From contig NZ_SWCJ01000001.1 of NCBI RefSeq assembly GCF_005116665.1, forward strand, positions 310,001 to 374,000: DNA of 64,000 nucleotides, written 5' to 3'. Made by a program: the position numbers and the translations under genes. The notes below the pieces were generated by a model, which worked only from the letters and a program-made list of their open reading frames with translations, was not told the DNA's origin and did no database searches. Positions 11,986-18,032 of the stretch are shown here, piece by piece. This DNA is from Ferrimonas aestuarii (GTDB lineage: Bacteria; Pseudomonadota; Gammaproteobacteria; Enterobacterales; Shewanellaceae). The first letter of the stretch is position 1. Each line of letters starts with the position of its first letter.

Positions 11986-13380
11986 TTAGCGACCACAGCA
12001 GCGCTTGAATTTTTGGCCACTTCCACAAGGACAGGGATCGTTTCGGCCCGCTTTTACCACGGAGTGTGTCGCCTGTTGAGCTGGCTCGATAACGTCCTCT
12101 GGTGCGGTTGGCGATTGCCAGCCTTGGTTCACACACTCTTGATGCAGCTCGCGAATGGCGGTTTCAGCCCCGTGCCAAAGCTTAAGCGTGGGAAGGGGGG
12201 CAGGCTCTCCCCAAAGGGAGTCGGCCTGGGAGAGCCAACCGGCGGTTTCGGAACTGGGCTCACTGAGTTTGAGCATGGCATGCAGCCACTGCTGCCACTG
12301 GGTAGGTTTTGACTTTTGTTTGGCATCCAGCAACGGAGCCACCGCTTCTTGCCAGCGAGCGGCGGTAAGCAGCTTCGTTTGTCGCAGCTGATACAGAGCG
12401 AGCAGGGTCATAGCGCGAGCCAGTTCACTTAGGCCGGAGTGTTTTGCCCACGCCATTAGGTGTCCAGGCTGCTGGGCATACAGCTGTGCGAGTAGGCCAG
12501 CCAATCGGCCTAGGTTGCCGCCAAAGAGTTCATAGACTGGGCTGCCCTGTTGCCAGTTTAGAGCCAGCAGATGTTCAATTTGTGCTTTTGACTCCGGTCC
12601 CTGCTGATGGTGCGCCAGCAACATCAAGCTGTGCCAGTGGCCAAGGTAGCCTGGGGTTTCGGCATCGATTTGTGGGGCATCGAGAAACAGTTGCAACTCT
12701 TCCGTTGCCAACTGACAAGCCTTGGGCTTGTTGGCGATAAGGCTGATGAGTTCAGGGGCAAGTTGTTGGCTGAATAGGGTTAACGCCTCCAGTAGAGGCT
12801 CTTGCTCATCAGAGACCGCAAAGTGTTGCTGCTGGAACACACCGCGACATTCATTGAGTACCGTTGTCAGTTGGCGGCGCACCTGAGGCAGTTCCATTGC
12901 CAATTCCGATTCCGACTGGCCACTGTCGATAAAGTGCTGGCGAATTGACTCAAGGTTTGCGAACAGGGAGCCGTAACTGGCAAAGGCGGCAAAGGTTTGC
13001 TGCATCCCCGGATCTTCTGGGTCAAATTGATCGCTCAATAGTGGTAAGGCGAGCTCAAAGCCTTTGGCCCATTGGTGCAGAGGTGATTGGCCATCAAAAG
13101 CTGCCAGTGGATTGTCTCTTGGAACTCGGCATTGACTGGGTAGGGCAATCGGCTGCTCAGACAACTGCAGAGCGAGCTGGCTAAGGGCTGGGGTTGACTC
13201 GTCATCAATTTCGGCATTTGGACCTAACAGAATGGCCAACCAATGGCTGGGCAAGATGGGCTCAGGCGCAGCAATGACGGCACTTAAGAATCCGTGCAGA
13301 TAGTAGAAATTGAGAGAGTTCGGACAGGATAGCGGCAATGCATTGATGTGGGCGCGCAGTTTTTGTGGCGACAGGCTCAT
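11986..13380 (-). CDS. YecA/UPF0149-like protein with C-terminal SEC-C zinc motif
   Basis: About 464 residues. The last ~20 residues form a canonical SEC-C motif (NDPCPCGSG-x-KFKRCCG), the zinc-binding tail of SecA that contacts SecB and ribosomes. The N-terminal part (PNSLNFYYLHGFLSAV, then a stretch beginning ILPSHWLAILLG) resembles the UPF0149/YecA family. The middle is a long, Leu/Ala/Gln-rich helical region without a recognisable catalytic motif. I chose the ATG at 13380 (MSLSPQKL) over an upstream TTG/ATG-type start because it matches the beginning of the YecA-like domain; the ribosome-binding site is weak. Function is unknown; chaperone or translocation accessory roles are only suggested by the SEC-C tail. 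Confidence 0.75.
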   Translation of the reverse strand: MSLSPQKLRAHINALPLSCPNSLNFYYLHGFLSAVIAAPEPILPSHWLAILLGPNAEIDDESTPALSQLALQLSEQPIALPSQCRVPRDNPLAAFDGQSPLHQWAKGFELALPLLSDQFDPEDPGMQQTFAAFASYGSLFANLESIRQHFIDSGQSESELAMELPQVRRQLTTVLNECRGVFQQQHFAVSDEQEPLLEALTLFSQQLAPELISLIANKPKACQLATEELQLFLDAPQIDAETPGYLGHWHSLMLLAHHQQGPESKAQIEHLLALNWQQGSPVYELFGGNLGRLAGLLAQLYAQQPGHLMAWAKHSGLSELARAMTLLALYQLRQTKLLTAARWQEAVAPLLDAKQKSKPTQWQQWLHAMLKLSEPSSETAGWLSQADSLWGEPAPLPTLKLWHGAETAIRELHQECVNQGWQSPTAPEDVIEPAQQATHSVVKAGRNDPCPCGSGQKFKRCCGR

Positions 13381-13645
13381 GATAGTTGGCTCAAATGGCA
13401 GGGCTGCAAAGGCGTATGATTCAGCTTGCAGTGTGGAACGACAACAAGCGCCAGAGTTTAGCAAATTTACTGCCGCGATTTTGAGGATTTGAAAATTTAC
13501 TCAGTATTACATAGCAGCAAAAAGCGCAGCCCAGTGGGTGATTAGATGTAATTCAATGTAAATTTAACCTCGCTTATGTGTTGATGCCAATTCCACTTGA
13601 CGCTGCTTTTGTTAGCATGACGTCAATTTCAGTTCGGAGGGTTCT

Positions 13646-14167
13646 ATGCGTATCGCCTTTGCAATGTTGATCGGTGCTGTGGTTATGGTTGGCTCACCGC
13701 TGGAGGCCAAACCTTATCATGGTCACAAGCCTCATAAACGAGTGATTGTGGTAAAGCCGGGATACCATCATCTACCTTATCGTGGTCATTATCACTACCA
13801 TCACCGAGACCTAGCGGGGATCGCCACTTTCGCCGTGTTTGCTGGCATCACTTATGCCATCGTTGATAATGCGTATTACCAAAAACAGGGCGATACCTAT
13901 GTCTATGTGGAACGTCCACCAGCGGGTGATTATCAAGTGGTGTCGACAACAACAACGGTGTCATCTGGCACGTCCGCATCTGGGGCGTCTCAACCCGTAA
14001 ACAGCGCGGTATCTGTTTCCTACTCTATTGGCACCGTCGTTAATGCTGCGCCAGTGGGCAGTCGAGAGGTGGTGGTCAGTGGCGTTCATTATCGAGAGTT
14101 AAATGGCACTTGGTTTGTGCCGGTAGCGGGGTCGAGTCAATTTGTTGTTGTCACCTCTCCTTTCTAA
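13646..14167 (+). CDS. Small exported protein, DUF6515-like
   Basis: 173 residues. A clear signal peptide (about residues 1-22, ending PLEAKP) is followed by a His/Tyr/Lys-rich segment (HGHKPHKR, YRGHYHYHHRD). One hydrophobic helix (about residues 53-70) comes next, then Thr/Ser/Val-rich repeats. The C-terminal HYRELNGTWFVPV resembles the YYY-type motif of the DUF6515 family. Start ATG 13646 has a perfect GGAGG eight bases upstream. The product is probably periplasmic or envelope-associated; the His-rich region could bind metal, which is a guess. The gene lies directly upstream of the tandem sRNA array, on the same strand, with no separate terminator other than those of the sRNA copies. Confidence 0.6.
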   Translation: MRIAFAMLIGAVVMVGSPLEAKPYHGHKPHKRVIVVKPGYHHLPYRGHYHYHHRDLAGIATFAVFAGITYAIVDNAYYQKQGDTYVYVERPPAGDYQVVSTTTTVSSGTSASGASQPVNSAVSVSYSIGTVVNAAPVGSREVVVSGVHYRELNGTWFVPVAGSSQFVVVTSPF

Positions 14168-14211
14168 ATCAATAGATTAGAGATTTTTTAAATTTATTTT
14201 GGAGACAGTGG

Positions 14212-14239
14212 GAACTTTTCTGGTGTGGGACGACTCTAT
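14212..14239 (+). promoter_or_regulatory. Sigma-E-like promoter, sRNA copy 1
   Basis: GAACTT (14212-14217), preceded by GG as in the RpoE consensus, then a 17-base spacer and TCTAT (14235-14239). The spacer is one base longer than in the other copies and its sequence differs from theirs. Confidence 0.55.
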
Positions 14240-14245
14240 TACTAC

Positions 14246-14321
14246 GTGAACAGAATTTGTTTCATCATCATCTCCCAAAAGACTTCTTCTTTACGCCATC
14301 TCTTTGAGATGGCGTTTTTTT
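14246..14321 (+). ncRNA. Candidate sRNA copy 1 of tandem array
   Basis: About 76 nt. The unstructured 5' half carries GAACAG and the invariant core ATTTGTTTCATCATCATCTC, followed by CCAAAAGACTTC. The terminator stem is CGCCATCTC / GAGATGGCG with a TTT loop and seven Ts (14315-14321). The 5' end is inferred from the -10 element. Form and size are those of Hfq-type trans-acting sRNAs: single-stranded seed, then a terminator with a U-tail. Confidence 0.75.
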
Positions 14322-14369
14322 ATGGGGCGCTGCCAAAAAGAAAAACATCAAAAAAGTTGCTGTGGTGAT

Positions 14370-14396
14370 GAACTTATTCAAACGCCAAGACTCTAT
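14370..14396 (+). promoter_or_regulatory. Sigma-E-like promoter, sRNA copy 2
   Basis: GAACTT (14370-14375), 16-base spacer, TCTAT (14392-14396). This matches the classical RpoE arrangement in spacing and in the -35 element. Confidence 0.6.
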
Positions 14397-14402
14397 TACA
14401 GC

Positions 14403-14479
14403 ATGAACAGGATTTGTTTCATCATCATCTCTCAAAGACTTCTTTGTGTTACGCCATCTCTCTGAGATGGCGTTTTTTT
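14403..14479 (+). ncRNA. Candidate sRNA copy 2 of tandem array
   Basis: About 77 nt with the same core. It differs from copy 1 by GAACAGG before the core, TCTCTCAAAGACTTC after it, and a TCT loop in the otherwise perfect GCCATCTC / GAGATGGC stem. Seven Ts (14473-14479) follow. The extra G before the core shifts any reading frame relative to copies 3 and 4, arguing against a coding role. Confidence 0.75.
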
Positions 14480-14528
14480 AGGTGTTGCCACCGAAAAGAA
14501 AAAATTAAAAAAATTTTGCCGTAGTGGT

Positions 14529-14555
14529 GAACTAATCCGAATGCCAAGACTCTAT
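14529..14555 (+). promoter_or_regulatory. Sigma-E-like promoter, sRNA copy 3
   Basis: GAACTA (14529-14534), 16-base spacer, TCTAT (14551-14555). One -35 base departs from GAACTT. Confidence 0.55.
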
Positions 14556-14561
14556 TACAGC

Positions 14562-14639
14562 ATGAACAGATTTGTTTCATCATCATCTCCCAAAGACTTC
14601 TTTGTGTTACGCCATCTCCCTGAAATGGCGTTTTTTTTT
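14562..14639 (+). ncRNA. Candidate sRNA copy 3 of tandem array
   Basis: About 78 nt with the invariant core followed by CCAAAGACTTCTTTGTGTT. The terminator stem reads GCCATCTC / GAAATGGC, so it has one C-A mismatch that the other copies lack. It has the longest T-run (nine, 14631-14639). Possibly a slightly weakened hairpin compensated by the longer U-tail. Confidence 0.72.
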
Positions 14640-14688
14640 AGGTATTGCCGCCGAAAAGAAAAAATTAAAAAAATTTTGCCATAGTGGT

Positions 14689-14715
14689 GAACTAATCCGA
14701 ATGCCAAGACTCTAT
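14689..14715 (+). promoter_or_regulatory. Sigma-E-like promoter, sRNA copy 4
   Basis: GAACTA (14689-14694), 16-base spacer, TCTAT (14711-14715); almost the same sequence as the copy 3 promoter. Confidence 0.55.
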
Positions 14716-14721
14716 TAATGC

Positions 14722-14797
14722 ATGAACAGATTTGTTTCATCATCATCTCCCAAAGACTTCTTTGTGTTACGCCATCTCCTTGAGATGGCGTTTTTTT
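14722..14797 (+). ncRNA. Candidate sRNA copy 4 of tandem array
   Basis: About 76 nt, nearly identical to copy 3 through promoter, core and linker, but with an intact GCCATCTC / GAGATGGC stem, a CTT loop and seven Ts (14791-14797). Confidence 0.75.
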
Positions 14798-14843
14798 ATC
14801 TGTCGGCGTATCGATAAAAAAACAAAAAAGTTGCTGTGGTGAT

Positions 14844-14870
14844 GAACTTATTCAAACGCCAAGGCTCTAC
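14844..14870 (+). promoter_or_regulatory. Sigma-E-like promoter, sRNA copy 5
   Basis: GAACTT (14844-14849), 16-base spacer, TCTAC (14866-14870). The spacer is nearly identical to that of copy 2, showing that units 2 and 5 share an upstream module. Confidence 0.55.
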
Positions 14871-14876
14871 TACTAC

Positions 14877-14952
14877 GTGAACAGAATTTGTTTCATCATC
14901 ATCTCTCATCGCTTTATCGTTTAACGCCACCTCATTGAGGTGGCGTTTTTTT
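14877..14952 (+). ncRNA. Candidate sRNA copy 5 of tandem array
   Basis: About 76 nt. The invariant core is followed by a diverged linker (TCATCGCTTTATCG). The terminator stem CGCCACCTC / GAGGTGGCG differs from copies 1-4 by a paired U-A to C-G change (ATCTC/GAGAT to ACCTC/GAGGT), a compensatory substitution that supports an RNA hairpin. Seven Ts at 14946-14952. The solitary copy at 11.8 kb carries the same stem variant. Confidence 0.75.
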
Positions 14953-14969
14953 ATCTAAAGCTCTCTAAT

Positions 14970-17900
14970 TTACAACCAACTAGGCAGTTTTGCGTCGGTC
15001 CAAGCTTTCCGCCGAGCGGCCTTTTGGCTGAAGAAGTGACGCATTTTAGCCAATAGGTAGTAGCAATAAGGCACCAGGAATAGACTGGTCATGGTGGAGA
15101 ACAGCAGACCGCCAATGATGGTGATGGCCATCGGGGTGTAGGAGGGACCACCTCCAGCCAGTCGGGTGTCATTGAGAGCCAATGGCACCAGCCCTAGCAC
15201 CGTGGTCGCCACGGTCATCAGTACCGGCCGCAGTCGAGTTTGAGCCGCGGTAACAATATCGTGCTTGAGCTGCTCAATGTCGCTTTGGCGTTGATTGATC
15301 TGATCCACCAATACGATGCCATTGTTGACCACCACGCCCATGAGAATCAGGATGCCGATCATCCCCATGATGCTCATGTCCATGCCGAGTAACAAGAACG
15401 TCCAGTACACCCCGGTGATGGAGAACACAATGGAGCTGATCACCGCCGTTGGCAGCAATAAAGACTCAAACAAGGCCGCCATTACGATGTAGATCATCGC
15501 CATGGCCAGCAGCATGTTGGTCATCATGATCTTCTCTTCATCTTCTCGTTGGCTGAATCCGCCGGAGAAGCTGTATTCATAACCGGCGGGCCAGTTTATC
15601 TGATCTAAGATCGCCTCTAGGTCACCGCGTACCTCGTCCATGGGGCGATCTTCGATGTTGCCGCCGATGGTAATGGCGGTGCGGCGGTTGTAGTGGTCGA
15701 TCTCCTCAAGACGGGGCTGCACCGTGAGATCGGCCAACATCTCAAGGGTATAGAGTTTGTCATCGTTGCGGGCGATGGGCAGTTGTTTTAACTGATCCAG
15801 AGACTCTCGCCAGTGACGATGCCAACCGAGGTAGATCTGCACTTCGCCACTGGGGTCGTGACGGAAGGAGCGCAGGTTCTGACCGCGCACTGCCGTCGCT
15901 AAAGACTGCGCCGCTTCACTCAGGGGAATGTTCAGTCGGGATAGCAGGTCGCGGTCGAATTTAACCACCATCTCCTGTTGCCCCATGCCCACTTCCGAGC
16001 GCACGTCTTCTAAGCCATCAACCCGATTCATTAGTGGCACGACTTGCTCTGATAACTTCATCAGTTCGGTGGTTGACCGGCCAAATAGGTGTACGCGCAT
16101 GCCGGAGTTGTTATTGCCCCAGCCAAACTCCGGATTGGCGTTTGGAAGAGACGGCATGTTGTCGCGGATGGTCTGTTTGATGGTCTCGATGTCGGTTGGC
16201 AACTGCTCCTTCATCAACAGGGTGGAGGTGACGTTTTCCGCCGAGTAGTAACTGTAAACACTGTCGATGCCAAGTTCATTTTGGTTGGCGTACAGATACT
16301 CCTCCATACGTTCCACCATCGCTTTGCTGACCTCCACCTGCTGCTGTCCTTCAAGGTGGTAACGTAGGTAGAGACGGCTTTGATCGTCATCATCATTGGC
16401 CTGTCCCACTTGAGTCAGCGGGAAAGCGGTGCTGGCAAGAATCAGGATGGCAATCAGGCCGGTGACTTTCGGCCAGTCCAGAGCTTTGGTCAGCAGTTTG
16501 GGGTAGCGAACCGAAGGCTTGGGAGGGTGTTTCAGGACGATGGACTTAAGCTTAGACAGCAGCAGAGGGAGTAAGGTTTTTGCCAGCAGCAGTGAGGCCA
16601 GCAAAGAGATGCAGATCGCCATCGCCACGTGTTCTAAGAACATGGTCAGCTGGACTTTCACGCCGAAGATGTTGGGCAAAAATACGATGATGGTGGTCAT
16701 GGTGCCAGCCATGACGGCCAAGGCCACCTTGTCTACGCCAGCCAAAATGGCGGATTTGGTGTCTGGGTATTCGCCACTTTCGATGGCCTGCAGCACCGAT
16801 TCTGTGACCACCACGGAGTTGTCGATCAACATGCCGATGGCCAGTAGCAATCCCATCATGGACAGGATGTTGAGGCTGTAATTCATGAAGTACATGGCGG
16901 CCAAGGTGATGGCGATGGAGATGGGAACCGACACCACAATCACCAGAGTCATGGGGACGTTTCTCAGGAACAGAAATAGCACGCCAAACGACAGCGCGGC
17001 GCCCACAAGGCCAGCACTGGTGAGATCTTTCAGAGAGGACTTCACGCCGTCGGCTTGGTCGTCCATGGCAAACAGGTCGATGCCATCAAACTGAGGGTTG
17101 GCCTTAGTCTGTTCAATTAACGCGGTAACCCGATCTGCCACTTCCACCAAGTTGGCGCCGGACTCTTTGAAGATGTCTAGGCCGATGGCGTAGCTACGAT
17201 TGAGTAGGCGGCCATCAATCTTCTCCGGTTGGGTGAAGTTGACGTCGGCGATGTCATCCAGCTTCAATCCGGGTTTAAGCACCAGTTCTCTAATCTCGTC
17301 GATAGAGCGGTACTCCCCCTTGGGAGAGACCTGCCATAAGATGGGGGCGGCTCTTAAGGTTCCGCCACTGATAACAAAATTCTCCTGATTGAGGCGAGTG
17401 GACAGCTCTGGGGCAGACAGGCCGCTGGCGGCCAAACGCTCGGCATCGATGCGCACTTCGATGCGATCTTTTTCAACGCCATACAGCGTCACCTGGGACA
17501 CGCCCGCCAGTCGTTCTAGGGGGCGCTTTAACTGCTTATCTAGCAGGTCAAAAGCGCCGCTGAGATCCCGCTCAGAAGAGATACGCAAGGTGTAGATCGG
17601 CATGTCCGAGGTGGAGAGCTTGCGCAGCAGCACTCGCTCGACGTCATCGGGTAGAAGATGACGTACGGAGTCTAAACGCTCTCGGGCTTCCACGGTTTTC
17701 GAGGCCACGCTTTGCCCCCAGGCAAACTCCATCTCGATGAAGGCGCCATTCTCTTCTGAGCGTGATTCCATTGATTTGACGTCGCTGAGGGTGGCCAAAG
17801 ACTCCTCCAGTACCGAGGTAATGTTACGTTCGACCTCTTGGGGAGAAGCCCCCTGATAGGGCACCTCCACCATGATCAGCGGCACCTCCATGCCTGGAAA

Positions 17901-18032
17901 CATCTCCAGTGGCAACAGACGGCTGGAGACCAAGCCCATTAATACCGTGGCGATAAACACCATGGTGACGGTGACCGGACGGGTCAGCGCCAGTTTAGTC
18001 AGATTACTGAGCATGGCCGGTCTCCTTGGCAA
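14970..18032 (-). CDS. RND efflux transporter, second pump subunit
   Basis: 1020 residues, the usual size for an AcrB/MdtB-type inner-membrane proton-driven exporter. A signature N-terminal membrane helix (TRPVTVTMVFIATVLMG) is followed by a large periplasmic loop. The transmembrane block (about residues 335-490) contains GLLLAIGMLIDNSVVVTESV, with the essential Asp of the proton relay. A second periplasmic loop follows, then a final six-helix block with GILILMGVVVNNGIVLVDQIN. Its start (18032) overlaps the end of the upstream RND gene, so the two are translationally coupled. Paired RND subunits working as heteromers are known for MdtBC; whether this pair does so is inference. Substrates cannot be told from sequence. 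Confidence 0.93.
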   Translation of the reverse strand: MPRRPAMLSNLTKLALTRPVTVTMVFIATVLMGLVSSRLLPLEMFPGMEVPLIMVEVPYQGASPQEVERNITSVLEESLATLSDVKSMESRSEENGAFIEMEFAWGQSVASKTVEARERLDSVRHLLPDDVERVLLRKLSTSDMPIYTLRISSERDLSGAFDLLDKQLKRPLERLAGVSQVTLYGVEKDRIEVRIDAERLAASGLSAPELSTRLNQENFVISGGTLRAAPILWQVSPKGEYRSIDEIRELVLKPGLKLDDIADVNFTQPEKIDGRLLNRSYAIGLDIFKESGANLVEVADRVTALIEQTKANPQFDGIDLFAMDDQADGVKSSLKDLTSAGLVGAALSFGVLFLFLRNVPMTLVIVVSVPISIAITLAAMYFMNYSLNILSMMGLLLAIGMLIDNSVVVTESVLQAIESGEYPDTKSAILAGVDKVALAVMAGTMTTIIVFLPNIFGVKVQLTMFLEHVAMAICISLLASLLLAKTLLPLLLSKLKSIVLKHPPKPSVRYPKLLTKALDWPKVTGLIAILILASTAFPLTQVGQANDDDDQSRLYLRYHLEGQQQVEVSKAMVERMEEYLYANQNELGIDSVYSYYSAENVTSTLLMKEQLPTDIETIKQTIRDNMPSLPNANPEFGWGNNNSGMRVHLFGRSTTELMKLSEQVVPLMNRVDGLEDVRSEVGMGQQEMVVKFDRDLLSRLNIPLSEAAQSLATAVRGQNLRSFRHDPSGEVQIYLGWHRHWRESLDQLKQLPIARNDDKLYTLEMLADLTVQPRLEEIDHYNRRTAITIGGNIEDRPMDEVRGDLEAILDQINWPAGYEYSFSGGFSQREDEEKIMMTNMLLAMAMIYIVMAALFESLLLPTAVISSIVFSITGVYWTFLLLGMDMSIMGMIGILILMGVVVNNGIVLVDQINQRQSDIEQLKHDIVTAAQTRLRPVLMTVATTVLGLVPLALNDTRLAGGGPSYTPMAITIIGGLLFSTMTSLFLVPYCYYLLAKMRHFFSQKAARRKAWTDAKLPSWL

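Larger units (their letters stand above)
14201..14955 (+). repeat. Tandem array of five ~157-bp sRNA-like units
   Basis: This is the largest non-coding stretch of the window (14168-14969). Five head-to-tail units can be aligned on their -10 elements at 14235, 14392, 14551, 14711 and 14866, giving periods of 157, 159, 160 and 155 bp. Each unit holds a promoter, the 20-base invariant core, a linker and a terminator hairpin. Between units is A-rich linker DNA. Units 3 and 4 are nearly identical through the linker (differences at only a few positions), indicating recent tandem duplication; units 1 and 5 are the most diverged. The array ends 17 bp before the stop codon of the convergent RND pump gene. 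Confidence 0.9.

Noticed and set aside
14403-14640. Short ORFs beginning ATGAACAG in the sRNA units
   Set aside because: An extra base before the core in copies 1, 2 and 5 relative to 3 and 4 shifts the frame, copies 1 and 5 have GTG in place of ATG, and no SD precedes them. Nucleotides, not amino acids, are conserved.
14555-14746. Minus-strand ORF of 63 codons across copies 3 and 4
   Set aside because: It is the antisense of two sRNA units and has no ribosome-binding site or family similarity.
14201-14955. CRISPR array
   Set aside because: The repeats are long units (155-160 bp) containing promoters and terminators, not 25-40 bp repeats with unique spacers, and no cas genes are near.
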